Shown: positions 1-10,957 of the stretch, piece after piece | Numbering within the stretch: the first letter of the stretch is position 1 | How the letters are laid out: each line of letters opens with the position of its first letter | Source: Adiantum capillus-veneris | Taxonomy: Eukaryota; Streptophyta; Polypodiopsida; Polypodiales; Pteridaceae | Length of the DNA: 64,000 bases | Direction of reading: 5' to 3' | Assembly: GCA_014529385.2 (NCBI GenBank) | Contig: CM043952.1 | Location: 70,997,299 to 71,061,298, forward strand | The notes under the pieces: model-generated | Told to the model about the DNA's origin: nothing | The model's database searches: none | Seen by the model: the letters and a program-made list of their open reading frames with translations, nothing else | Made by a program: the position numbers and the translations under genes

Positions 1-928
1 CTTGAAGGAAAAATTTGGTTTCCTTTTGGTTAAGAAAAAGCTTGTTCTCCCTCAATGTTTAAAAAATCACTTGGAGATGTTGCTTGTGTTCCTCCAAGGA
101 CTTGGAGTAGATGATGATATCATCAAAGAACACTCCAGTGAACTTGCAGTAGGGTCTAAATATTTTCTCCATCAATTAATTGAATGTGGCAGGTGCATTG
201 GTCAAGCCAAAAGGCATGACTAGATATTCATAAAGACCAAACGTTGAACGAAACGCAGTCTTTAGGATATCTTCCTCCCATATCCTTATTTGATGATAGC
301 CACTTTTAAGGTCAATCCTACTGAAGTAAGTAGAGCCTTGTAGTTTATCAAACAGATCTTCTACCCGAGGTATGGAAAATCTGTTTTTGATAGTGATATG
401 GTTCAGTGCGCGATAGTCCACACACATGCGGTATATACCATCTTTCTTTTGCACTAAAAGGATTGGAGAACAAAAGGGAGAGGAGCTAGGCCTCACCATC
501 CCTTTGTCTACCAATTCTTGTACTTGCCTCATAATCTCCTCTTGTTGAGCTTGGGAAAATCGATAAGGAGGTTTGTTAGGCAGTGAGCTTCTTGATAGGA
601 GCTCAATTCGATGGTCATCATCCCCTCGTTTTGGAGGTAACTCCATAGGGATATCATCGATGAACACAACTTGGAATCCTTTTAGAAAGTTAGACAAGTC
701 TAACTCTTCTTGATTCCTACCAGTTTCATTTGATAAACCATTCACGTCATCAATGGATTCTTTGATAAAAATCATGTACGCAAAAATCGAGCTTTTCATT
801 GACTTATCAAAACCTCGTGAATTTACAAGTGGTATAGTACGATCAGACTCATTAGCATCTATATATATTTTCTTTCCCCTGTAGGTGAAGTAGATTCTTC
901 TTTCAGAGAACTTCATGTTGGCAGCCAT
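1..928 (-). pseudogene. chromovirus reverse transcriptase fragment (copy 1)
   Basis: The open frame from 928 to 176 shows gypsy RT hallmarks: a PPYRFS-like start, [28 protein letters not shown] and [16 protein letters not shown] stop follows at 176-178. Below it the same domain continues to the window edge and includes the catalytic FFDD box (about 105-125), here with both aspartates present, unlike body B. The RT copies element RNA into DNA inside virus-like particles. The N-terminal part of this frame (MAANMKF to about [10 protein letters not shown]) is the linker between protease and RT. The interrupting stop and the missing RNase H and integrase make it a fragment. It is the minus-strand counterpart of 40140-41650. 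Confidence 0.85.
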
Positions 929-948
929 GCGATCAAACCATGGCGCCC

Positions 949-1193
949 CTAGGATAGCATCCTCATGTTGGAGAGGAGAGATGAAAAAGTTTTCTTTGCG
1001 ACATAGCTTTGGACATGAAGCTTCAACTTCCCAATCAAGGGAGTAACGGAGATTTGCTGTCCCTTGAAAGCCGTGTCAGCCGTTACAATATCTCCCTTCT
1101 CGAAAGCTTGAATGCCCAACTTGGTGGCCAACTCCGTTGATATGAAGTTGTGAGTGGAACCACGGTCAAAAAAGATGAAGGCATCATGCTCCC
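949..1193 (-). pseudogene. chromovirus aspartic protease fragment (copy 1)
   Basis: Reading across frames gives FFDRGSTHNFIS followed by TELATKLGIQAF, the gypsy pepsin-like protease. The family's catalytic tripeptide is Asp-Ser/Thr-Gly; here the residue after Asp is Arg, so activity is doubtful. The piece sits between the gag zinc knuckle and the RT linker, as expected. The frame changes at both ends, so the gag-protease-RT continuity of a live element is lost. Confidence 0.7.
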
Positions 1194-2611
1194 TTACCTT
1201 TCCCCAAGCATAGGAGAGAGCTGATCCTTTGCAATGAGCATCCTCTTTTGGAGCTTCGATGGTGGAAGCCCTAGGAGTCTCATTGCGAGTATTTTTCTTG
1301 GGGCAAGAATGATAACCATGTCCTTGCTCCCCAAACTTAAAACACTTTTGGTCCTTGCGAAAAGCTTCAAGCTCTTCATGAGAGAGTTTGTTTTTACCTT
1401 TGTAAACTCCCTTCTCCTTGGACCTATTGTTGTTGTTGTAGGAAGTGCCTTGGGAAGAATTTTGGGCATTGGTTTTCCCCTTTGCATCATTTTTGTCTTT
1501 TTTTTTTCCATGGGTTTGACATTCCGTCTAGCCCCTTGTTGGAAATTGATGCAGGAAGCAACCATGGTGTGGTGGATTACTTCGATGATAGAACCAGGCC
1601 GTTGGGAGTTGACATACTCGGCCATTTCTTCAGGTAATCCCGCACAAAATTGTTGCTTTTGCTTGGCGAAGTCTATATTTTGGAAGACAATAGCCTTGAG
1701 ATGTAAATCCCAAAACTTGTCCACATATTTGTGAATAGACTCATGTGAGAGAAGCTTCAAACTGCGCCATTCGGTAAGTACTTTGTCCTTTGCATCACTT
1801 GCAAGGAATTGCTTCATGATGGAAACTCGTAGAGTTTTCCATGTCTTTGGGGCTTCACCGTTGCCACGAAGGCAATTTTTGGAAGTGCATAGCTACATGG
1901 TGTAGCTTGGAGGACTCCGTGAAGCCCTTGTCTCCAAAGGCCACATCAAATTGTTGGATGAAGGCCAATAATTTGTCGGTGGCACCAAAGGTGCCATCAT
2001 AGGTGAGAAAAGAGATACTCTTTCCTCCCTCTTTGAACTTCTTGAGCTTTTGTGATCTTCGCCATGCAGGGTATGATTTGCAATGTCCTCCCCTCTTGTA
2101 TTCTCTAGGAGAATATCCATAGCTTTCGTCGGGAGAGAAGGAAGGTGAAGAAGAAGGAGAAGAGGGTGACCTCTTTCTTGACCTTTTCTTCCTTTTCTTT
2201 CCTCTCTTCCCTTCTGGAGTGACGAGAAGAAGGACTATTTGTTGACCGTTTCCTCATGGGAGGAGTTGGCGATCGTCTAGACCCCCGTCTTTGTGGAGCC
2301 ACATCTTCAGAGGAACTTAGGGATTCATTACTTTCTTGTTCTTTGGATTCTTCCTCTCGTATGGGAGAGAGTCTTCTTTTGGGGGTCTCATCAAGAGGCT
2401 TCCTAAGCTCTCTCTCCTCTTGGAGAGAAAGGGAAATCCCATAAGTATGAAGTTGCTGAGTAACTTCGGCTTTCAAAGTAGGGTTGCCCATAGCTTGATG
2501 CAACTTAGTAACAAGATAATGGATAAACATGGGGGCATCATCATTAGCACCTTCATGGGCAAAATCAAAGTTATCAATGTTCATTCTACTCTCTTGGTTA
2601 TTGTCAGCCAT
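1194..2611 (-). pseudogene. chromovirus gag (copy 1), frameshifted
   Basis: Gag starts at the ATG at 2611 (MADNNQESRMNIDNFDF). This start also fits copy 3, and body B begins MVDNNQES. It is followed by an Arg/Ser-rich stretch (RRSPTPPMRKRS), then a retrotransposon gag (capsid) domain between about 1817 and 1400 (FLASDAKDKVL, GLPEEMAEYVNSQRPGSI). A short run of ACN codons follows, where body B has a long AAC expansion. The zinc knuckle reads CFKFGEQGHGYHSC across a frame change, so the second Cys of CX2CX4HX4C is Phe. At least two frameshifts split the gene into the blocks 2611-2105, about 2120-1893 and 1817-1194. Gag would form the particle shell and bind RNA. Confidence 0.8.
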
Positions 2612-3006
2612 GCTAATTATACTTACGTGTTTACTTAGTGTATTCTTTGGCAACTCAAAGACTTAGTTGCTACTCCTCTTAGCCTTTGAAAATAAGCACT
2701 TAAGTATCTACACCCACGGCTCGAATTGGTTAATTGTAGAGAGTAGTGGGATGGGTCTAACATAGCAGAATTGTCGAGGGATAGCTCCTTTTAGACTTCT
2801 TATGACTCAATAATGGTAAAGCCGTAGGCAAGTTTAAAAAGACTCCATTATTAAGACCAAAGCTTCCAAAGTGTGCACCATATCCCACATAGTGGGTTCA
2901 ACAAAATTGATAATAGATCCCAATCCCACTTACCCTAATATAATGAACAAAATCAACCATTAATAGGCTACTTAAGGACCTCTCTTCTTAAGCAAGAAAA
3001 GAGAAA

Positions 3007-3024
3007 CCAAATAATCTGATACCA
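3007..3024 (-). other. primer-binding site, initiator tRNA-Met type (degenerate)
   Basis: On the minus strand TGGTATCAGATTATTTGG lies one base inside the LTR. Bodies B and copy 3 have TGGTATCAGAGCATTTGG at the same place. The last bases of the AGC core are altered here. Confidence 0.75.
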
Positions 3025-3025
3025 A

Positions 3026-4448
3026 TGTAATGGAAATGGCTTATGAACTTTGAGAATAGAGGAATTAAGAGAATTAGAGTGAGCATTTTTGTGAGATTAC
3101 TTTGAGAATATGGAGGGTGAAATTAATTGATGGTAGCAACATAAACATAGTACTTAATTAACTTGGCATGAACAATACTTTTGCAAGAGAGAGGTAGTAT
3201 TAGAGAACATAACAATAGTTGAGGACCGGATTTACTTGGAGCCCCCTCCAAAAGACATTTGTATTATAGATTCTCCCATCAAGAGAGACTTGTTACAATA
3301 CAATCTTTGTGTTCCTTGTGACCTTGGTGATGCTATGAAGATGGAAACCTTCATGCATCACAACTTAACATAAACTTTGCAAAAAGCATTAACTATCCCA
3401 AGCCTCAGTCCCAAGGCCTCAAACACCTTCGAAGGTGGAGAGAGCTAGCGAGGAATGAGGGTAGGGAAGAGGAAGAAGAATCATCCATAGGAGAAAGAAA
3501 TAGTTTCTCACTTATCATCACTCTTCTTGCTTAGCATATCATAATAGCATAGTAATGAAGATGAAGAAGATGACAAGCTTAAGCATTGAAGCATGGCTCT
3601 TGGTTGGATTTGCATTCCATGGCCATGAGTGTTGGTGTAGGCTCTCCACTTCTCAACAAGCTTGGAGAAGGAGATGGAGCTCTTGCATTTTACACTCCAC
3701 ACAATGAGAGAATGTGTGTGTGTGTGGGAGAGTGTACCCCCTCTCATGCTTGGTCCACCTCTCTCTCTCTCTCTCATAATATTTTATTATTTCATTTGGA
3801 CATGTGTCCTCTTTTTCCTCTTTGAGAGAAAGAACTTAATTATTTATTTTTATGTATCTAAATTCTCATTGAACCCCTTTAAAACCTATCCAATAGCATT
3901 CAAACACACATGAGGGCCACATGTGGAGGATCATTTGAACATGTGTCTTTTATGCTTATTAAGTCATTTGGTTGAATAGAATACTTCAAGGACTTAGTCA
4001 ATCAATCATGGAAACATTGATGCCTCTTGAGAGTTATGTTTGAATTAAATACTTCAAGAAATTTAGTCATTTAAGCATGTGAGAAACACCTCAAGCTTTT
4101 GGGTAAGGTTCCCACTAACACTTAGCAAGCTAACAAGCACCTCATGCTTGGGTAGGATTCCCACCTCAAGGTCAGCCCTATCTTGCCTAAGATCAAAGGA
4201 CTTTTGAACACTAACTTTTGGAGGTCTTTAATGAAGCTAACCCTACGGTCTTTAAGTTCTATTAGGTAGCATTGCTCTTTAACATACCATCTCTCATTTG
4301 GACCCCTTTTAACCTTGGCACCGTGTTGAGATAGATCCATAAGCACATGTCTATATTCTAACCCTTGTTCACGTTTATTCTCCCATATTAAATGATCAAT
4401 TAATATGAGAAAATCATTTGGGTTGGTTAGATATTAGATTTTATGATA
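3026..4448 (-). repeat. 5' LTR of chromovirus copy 1
   Basis: About 1423 bp. On the minus strand it begins TATCATAAAATC (the family consensus is TGTCATAA, so the terminal TG is TA) and ends in TTACA next to the primer-binding site. It contains a short CT tract near 3758-3775, where the shared LTR at 36461 has 39 AG repeats. It matches the LTRs at 36461-37953 and 49257-50797 over its whole length. Confidence 0.85.
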
Positions 4449-4599
4449 GAATATATGGCCAATACAATAATTTTCGGGGGCTGGTTATGCTGGTGTTTGG
4501 ACCACCTCAGGATGTGTGTCAAGAAATTGGATCAAGCTTAATAGGGGTTTGATTTGCTAATACCTAGCATTGATTGGGTCAAAGTGTAACCCAAAAATT

Positions 4600-4850
4600 A
4601 TGCTTGGCAGTATTTGGGTTGGTATGAATGCCATATGTGATGAGTTTATGAAAGCACATAAAGTTCTTGATGGGTTTTCTATCTGGAATATCATCACTTG
4701 GAATGCCTTGATTGCGAGAATTCACGACGTGATTTCTAGTCAGGGGTTGGTTGTTGGAGGAAGATGTCATTCATGGTAGTGTATTGGTCGATACCTATGT
4801 TAAATGTGGTGCCCTCACAAAAGCATCACATACGCTTGCACTTTGAAGTC
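4600..4850 (+). pseudogene. PPR-protein-like remnant
   Basis: The plus-strand frame near 4620-4770 reads DEFMKAHKVLDGFSIWNIIT then WNALIA, which resembles the plant PLS-type pentatricopeptide consensus (KVFD-x-M-x2-RNVVSWNALI). After a frame change near 4760 it reads VIHGSVLVDTYVKCGALTKA, which resembles the next repeat (VGNALVDMYAKCG-x-IEDA). PPR proteins bind organelle RNA. Only about two repeats are visible, with no start, no organelle-targeting sequence and a frameshift, so this is a decayed exon piece or a captured fragment. The match is by motif only and was not tested by search. Confidence 0.5.
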
Positions 4851-4899
4851 ATGGGGGAAGAATTCGCATTGAGATTATTGCTTCGAGGATATGCCAAGG

Positions 4900-5779
4900 A
4901 TTTGAAAGCTAGTGTGTAGCATGTGAAGTAGGCTGTAAGTGGTATATCGTCAATCAGAGTTTTGACATCTCATTATTGTCATTAAAAGCAAAAGAATGGG
5001 ATCTAGGAGGGCCTTTTTATTGGCAATATAAGGGTGTCAAATCTTTAATATTAAGAAAGCAATCAAAAGATAACTTTTGAATTTGAATAGGCAAAATAGC
5101 TAGTTTATTTGAATTCAAATATTCTCCTCAAAATGTAGCTTAAAATCTAGCAGGTAAAACCATATTATGTAACATATTTGTGGAAAGATATTGGTGTGTA
5201 GATTGTTCAGATCTACAATCTCTTCTCAAATCAAAATTGCGTGGAATAATGGAAGGCCAAAAATAAAAAAGTTGTCCACTATTTTTGGGGAGAAAATTGC
5301 ATTCTTTAACCCCTCTTACACACCCTACCATTCTTGCACACATGGCATGCTCCTATTTGTCAAAATGTTAATCACTTACATGATCTCATGGAAAAATTAA
5401 GAGGCCCCCCTAAATCCTAGCCTCTTTCTAATAATGGATGAGCCAAGATGTTGAGTTATTTCAAACTTTCATTGCTAAAGAACCAAATCCAAAATTACAT
5501 GAAATTTATGATTTTTTGCGAGATAGAGGGTTACTAGGTCATAAGTTTCTTGCAATTTAGTAAGAATAAGAGTGCACGCGACATGACATTTGTTAGGATC
5601 TAGCAAGAGCTGACAATAAAGATCTGGGTCACCATGAAAAGGTACCTAAGACAAGGAGACTATGACAACGACAAAGAATATAGAAAAAATCCTAGCCACA
5701 ATGATGCTAATCAAAGGAGTCACAAGCAAAATCATGATTACAAACATACTCTACAACGCACACGATCACACTGGTGGAT
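4900..5779. other. intergenic DNA, nothing recognised
   Basis: AT-rich sequence with only short spurious frames. No LTR, tRNA or coding motif was recognised. It is the left flank of the copia-1 insertion and was originally continuous with 10958 onward. Confidence 0.5.
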
Positions 5780-5784
5780 GTAGA

Positions 5785-6011
5785 TGTTGGAATTAGGGTT
5801 GCAGAGAAACACACACAGCTTGGAGAAGACGAAGGAAGCTCAAGGCACACAATAGAGAGTGTGTTATTTAGTGTGCAATGGAAAGATAGATAGCCCTAGA
5901 GTGATGGGCGTATATACAATGCACGGGGGAAAAAACCTCCTAAAGAGGGAAAAAATGCCCCGACGGTCCTAGTGTGTTCACACACATCACTACCACATGT
6001 ATATGGTAACA
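5785..6011 (-). repeat. 3' LTR of copia-1
   Basis: 227 bp, TG...CA ends, paired with 10726-10952. It differs from the other LTR at four positions (C/T, T/C, C/T and A/G). A TATATAC box lies at 5911-5917. Confidence 0.95.
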
Positions 6012-6026
6012 AATCCCCCCTGGAGT
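6012..6026 (-). other. polypurine tract of copia-1
   Basis: On the minus strand CACTCCAGGGGGGATTTG abuts the 3' LTR. The purine run primes plus-strand DNA synthesis in this class. Confidence 0.8.
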
Positions 6027-6086
6027 GATGCGGTGAACGAGAGCTGGCACATGAGTAAAGGGAAGTGCCATGCCCTGAGGACAGGA

Positions 6087-9000
6087 TCAGTCCACAAAGG
6101 GGAGTAAGCCCAAAGCTTTGCGGAAAGCTTCAAGCTTCTCACGAGACAATGCCTTTGTGAAAAGATCTGCAAGGTTGTCTTGTGTTGGCACATAAGCCAA
6201 GCTGATCTCTCCTGCTGGGAGTCTCTCCCTGACATAGTGGTAATGCACCTCAATGTACTTTGTGCGAGCATGAAAAACTGTGTTCCTCGCAACTGCCAAT
6301 GCGCTCTGACTGTCAGTGTAGATAGTGTTGGCAGTGTCCTGTCCAACACCCAAATTAGCCATAAGGCGTCTGAGCCATACACACTCAACCATAGCTGTGA
6401 AGACTGCCCTGTACTCCGCCCCACAACTCGAAGTGGCCACAGTAGGTTACTTCTTGCTCAACCATGATATACATGAACTGCCAAGCATGAAACAAAAACT
6501 ACTTGTGGACACTCGTGTGTCAAAACAACCAGCCCAATCTGAGTCCGAAAAAGCATGTAAGTCTAGCGGCAATGATCCCCCCTTGGGATAAAACAAGCCA
6601 AGATGTAAAGTGCCACTGAGGTAGCGAAAAATTCTCTTGACAGCCTGCAAATTCTTAGACCCTGGGCTATGCATAAATCTGCTGACCTGTGAGACTGCAA
6701 ACTGAATATCTGGCCTCGTGTTGCATACATAAATGAGGCAGCCAACAACAGTTTGGTAAAGAGTGACATCAGAAGGATTGCCAGCATCATCTAGACTCAA
6801 CTTCAAACCTATTTCCATGGGAGTGGCAATAGGTTTGCAATCCTCAAGTCCAAACTTACATAGAAATGTTTCTATGTAACTTTTCTGACACAAAGAAATA
6901 CCACCATCACACTGCTTAAACTGTATACCCAAGTAATGATGCAATAGCCCCAAATCTTTCATCTTGAAAGTAGCATTCAAATCAGCCTTAAATTCAGCAA
7001 TATGTCTCTCATTTGGTCCAGTGATCAGCAAATCATCAACATAAAGAACCACAATGAGAAGTACATCACCCTCACGCTTTACATACAATGTGCTTTCTGT
7101 TGGACTGTTACGAAGGCTTTGTTTGACCAAATGAGTGTCATCTTTCTCATACCAAGCACGAGGAGATTGCTTCAACCCATACAAAGCCTTGTTACATTTG
7201 CACACTTTGTCCTCTTGTCCTTTTATGACAAAACCGCGAGGCTGCGTTACATAAACTTCCTCAAATATGTCACCATTCAAGAAAGCAGTAACAATGTCTG
7301 ATTGATGTACATCCCAACCAAAATGAGCTACCAATGCACATAGAAAATGCACAGTAGTCATACGACAAGTGGGAGCAAAAGTCTCTTCATAATCTATGCC
7401 TTTTTGCTGTGCATAACCCTTTGCAACAAGTCGAGCCTTATGGCGATCGATCTCACCATCCGTCTTGCGTTTCAACTTGTAAACCCACTTCGTACCAATG
7501 GCCTTTTTGCCAGGAGGCAAATCACATAAAGTCCACGTGTCATTTTCTATAAGTGCATCATATTCTGATTGCATGGCAGCCATCCAATTTTCTGAATTTT
7601 GTGCTTCATCAAAAGTCAGAGGCTCCTCAACATCATGTAAGCTAGATAAATCATAACAATCTGATGCATAAGATGCATGGCGAGAGCCTGAACAAGTACC
7701 ACTAGACAAAGGTGCATCCAATTTACTATCACGCAAAGTGTGCACCGGCCATTTTGGCATACCTCTAGCCTGCTCATTTTCAGCCCTTTCCTCATCAAGT
7801 ACATCATGTACATCTGCATCAGTAATAGGCTGATCTAAAACATTTTCAAAAACCCCCATAGGCTGTACATTTGCCTCATTGGAACTTACATTCGTATTTT
7901 CACCACTGAAAAGAGGCAACAAAGTGTCATAAATGTGCTGTGAGCTTACATTACTGTCTCTAGTACATGACAACAAGGGCTGAACAGAATCTTCCACAAA
8001 CACTACATCCCGAGAAACCAGAATACGTTTTGTTTGCGGATGATACAACCTGTAACCTTTGCTTTCAGAACTATAACCAACAAAAATACATTTGACAGCC
8101 TTATCATCTAGTTTTTTGCGCTGCACTTGTGGCACCAAAGCATATGCCAAACAGCCAAAAACACGCATGTGCTCAATAGAAGGTTTTCTATCATGCCATG
8201 CTTCATATGGAGTAATAGACTGCAAAGCTTTCGTAGGACACCTGTTAAGTACATAAGTGGCACACATAATGGCCTCAAGCCAAAAAGAATGCGGCAAAGC
8301 TTGACTTTTGACCATACATCGTGCCATTTCCGTTAGTGACTTGTTTTTTCTCTTAGCAACACCATTTTGCTGAGGTGTATAAGGCACTGTACATTGGTGT
8401 TTTATCCCACTACTAGCCAGAAATGCATTAAATTCATGAGACATATACTCCCCCTCTCGATCGGAACGGAGGGTGCCCATAGTACATTTCGAGACATTTT
8501 CAACCATAGCCAGAAATTGTTTGAAGCACATAAAAACTTCGGACTTCGCTTTAAGTAGAAATACCCATGCATGCCTGGAGTAATCATCAATGAAAGTCCC
8601 GAAGTACAGGTAATTGCCCAAGGACGGAGTTTGCATGGGCCCACAAACATCACTATGCACAAGCTGCAACCTGCATGTGGCCCGAACTGAACCATCCTTT
8701 GGAAACTTAGAACGCTGCATCTTACCCAAAATACAGCCTTCACAAACATGTTTGACAGGTGCTTCAAGAGGCGGCAAAGAAGCAACCATATCAGATTTCT
8801 GCAAACGTAGCAAACTTGCAAAATTAAGATGACCAAAACGTGCATGCCAAAGTTTTGCATCTGAAATAGACCTTGAATCTGCAGCATTTGCAAAATTTTG
8901 TCCACACTTGTCATACAAAGTGAGCTTATACAGCCCACGACACAAAAGCCCAGATGCAACAATTTCATCACGAAAACTGAAATCATGAACTGTATATCTG

Positions 9001-10364
9001 TCATCCACAAATTTGACTACAAGTCCAAGTCTAGCAAGTGCGGATACAGACAAGAGATTCTTTTTTATCCTAGGTACATAAAGTGCATCAACAAGTGTGA
9101 AGGAACTGCCATTAGCAGCAGTGAGCACAATCTTTCCAACTCCTTGAACTGGATGAGAGGCGTTGTTGGCACAAGTGACTGAATTCCCATGAGGGACAGA
9201 CTCGAGAGAGGTAAACAATTCACGATGTGAGGTAATGTGCTTTGTAGCACCATTGTCAAAATACCACACATGTGAATTTGCAACAACTGACAAGCATGCA
9301 TCATGGACAGTAGGATTGTAAGTGCACTCTGCGCTAAAAGCCCATTCTGCATCAACATCAGCAACACAGTCTCCTTTCACAGAAGACTCAACAATGGCTG
9401 CATTTGTAGTGGAACCAGCATTTGTAGTGGAACCACCCTCTTTCTTCTTAGCCTCTTTGGCCTTCAACTTAGGACACGACTTGATCAAGTGATCATTGGC
9501 TTTACAATAATGGCAATGCATCTTCTTTTTGCCCTTATCACCAGAATTGCCAGACGAAGTACTGCCAGCAGAAGCATTAGGAACATAATTTTTGCCACTC
9601 GCAGCAGAACCATAAGAAGTGGCTGCATTACTGTTACCACCCTTTCTTTGAGAAGCAATAAAAGCCTGTTCAACTGCACGCTGCCTAGTCCTGTTTTTTC
9701 TGGAAAGTGACTCTTGCAATAGCAATGTGCATAATGCATCAAACTTGACAACTTCAAGATTTCCTTGGGTCATCAGTCTCCAAGTACTAGCAAAAGTCTG
9801 GTAGGAATCTGGTAAGGCATCAAGAACAGTCTGCACAAGGGAACTGTCTGAAATGACTTCACCTGCAGAAATAAGCTGCTCATTGATATCCTTGACAGTA
9901 GCAAGGAAAGTGTCCATATCATCTTCCTCATGCATAATCTTCGACTCTAGCTCTTTACGCAGAAAAGCAATTTTAGCCTCATTGAGGCTTGCATAAAGAC
10001 CTGCTAGAATATCCCGAGCCTGTTTTGCAGATTTTGCTGAACGGATGTGAGGAACAATGGTGCGCTTCACAGACAACGCAATCAATGCATGAGCCTGCGT
10101 ATCCTTAACATCCCAACGAGCTTGTTCTGCCGTAGGCAAAACAACTCTAACAGCTGCAATCCTTGCAGCAAGACCTGCAACATCCTCAACATCGCCTACA
10201 TCCTCAGAACCAGGACGTACATCAATACCCTGCACAATGTTCCAGACACCTTTTGACACAAGAACATGTTGCATCATATAAGCCCACATAGGGTAGTTGT
10301 CCCCATCCAACCTGTCCTCAGCACCAAACATCTTGAACACATCTGTGTTGTTGTTTTCAGCCAT
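6087..10364 (-). pseudogene. copia gag-pol polyprotein with one premature stop (copia-1)
   Basis: The frame is 1426 codons from the ATG at 10364 (MAENNNTDVFKMF). An upstream in-frame ATG at 10424 is less likely because the next Met matches the usual gag start. Domain order: gag; zinc knuckle CHYCKANDHLIKSC (about residue 281); protease WYFDNGATKHIT (about 368), where DNG replaces the usual DSG; pre-integrase KLWHARFGH; integrase with FIDDYSR, LRSDREGEY and PQQNGVAKRKN; RT with YVDD (about 1108); RNase H with FSDSDWAGC and SSCGAEYRA. The third catalytic residue of the integrase DD35E triad, 36 residues after the second Asp, is Lys (AAG, about 671). Codon 1306 (6447-6449) is TAA, and the RNase H tail continues in frame to 6087. 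No frameshift is seen in 4.3 kb. Confidence 0.93.
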
Positions 10365-10705
10365 GGTAAATGCTGCACCTGATGGGAAAACTGCCTGAAA
10401 ATAGGAGAAACGGAGCGGGAACAACCTGTGCTATATAGCACAAACCGTAGAAGACTATAAGGCACCGTTATGCAGACAATGGCACTGACAGAAATTCTTC
10501 ACAAAATGACGAAATAGCATGTGCAGTACTGCCTGTAGTGGAAACGAAGGCCGAAATGAGCCGAAATCAAAATTCTGAGCAGACCGAGCTCTTCGAGGCT
10601 CCCCAAAATAGTTGTCGACCTGTGAACGCTCGCCAAAGCTCACTGAAATCGGAGAAAGTGAGCAGGCGTGTGCAGGAGCAGCTGGCGACTAAGCCCGAGA
10701 GGACG

Positions 10706-10723
10706 TGACCTGCTCTGATACCA
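10706..10723 (-). other. primer-binding site, initiator tRNA-Met (copia-1)
   Basis: The minus strand reads TGGTATCAGAGCAGGTCA two bases inside the 5' LTR. The TGGTATCAGAGC core matches the 3' end complement of plant initiator tRNA-Met. Confidence 0.92.
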
Positions 10724-10725
10724 AT

Positions 10726-10952
10726 TGTTGGAATTAGGGTTGTAGAGAAACACACACAGCTTGGAGAAGACGAAGGAAGCTCAAGGCACACAATAGAGAG
10801 TGTGTTACTTAGTGTGCAATGGAAAGATAGATAGCCCTAGAGTGATGGGTGTATATACAATGCACGGGGGAAAAAACCTCCTAAAGAGGGAAAAAATGCC
10901 CCGGCGGTCCTAGTGTGTTCACACACATCACTACCACATGTATATGGTAACA
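10726..10952 (-). repeat. 5' LTR of copia-1
   Basis: 227 bp, partner of 5785-6011, followed by the target duplication GTAGA at 10953-10957. Confidence 0.95.
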
Positions 10953-10957
10953 GTAGA

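Larger units (their letters stand above)
1..4448 (-). mobile_element. Ty3/gypsy chromovirus, copy 1 (5' part, runs off the window)
   Basis: Read on the minus strand the order is LTR (3026-4448), primer-binding site, leader, gag (2611 down to 1194), protease (about 1190-950) and reverse transcriptase (928 down to 1). The rest lies outside the window. The same family occurs at 34651-42707 and 49257-51380 on the plus strand, which allowed the boundaries to be set by comparison. The chromovirus assignment comes from the related body A, where a chromodomain-like tail is visible. All three coding domains carry frameshifts or altered key residues, so this copy should be inactive. Target duplications cannot be tested because the other end is missing. 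Confidence 0.85.
5785..10952 (-). mobile_element. complete Ty1/copia retrotransposon (copia-1)
   Basis: A 5168-bp element with two 227-bp LTRs (TGTTGGAATT to TATGGTAACA), a primer-binding site, a gag-pol ORF and a polypurine tract, all on the minus strand. A perfect 5-bp target duplication GTAGA flanks it (5780-5784 and 10953-10957). The LTRs differ at only four sites, all transitions (about 1.8 percent), so insertion was fairly recent. Gag-pol has one premature stop and altered protease and integrase residues. This copy is therefore probably not autonomous, although it is the best preserved element here. Confidence 0.95.

Noticed and set aside
5990..6424. 144-residue minus-strand ORF overlapping the copia end
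   Set aside because: It is in the wrong frame; the overlapping frame carries the RNase H tail.
10706..10723. tRNA-Met-like sequence as a tRNA gene
   Set aside because: Only the 3'-end complement is present next to an LTR, without a cloverleaf. It is a primer-binding site, as are the similar sites at 37955, 50799 and 53235.
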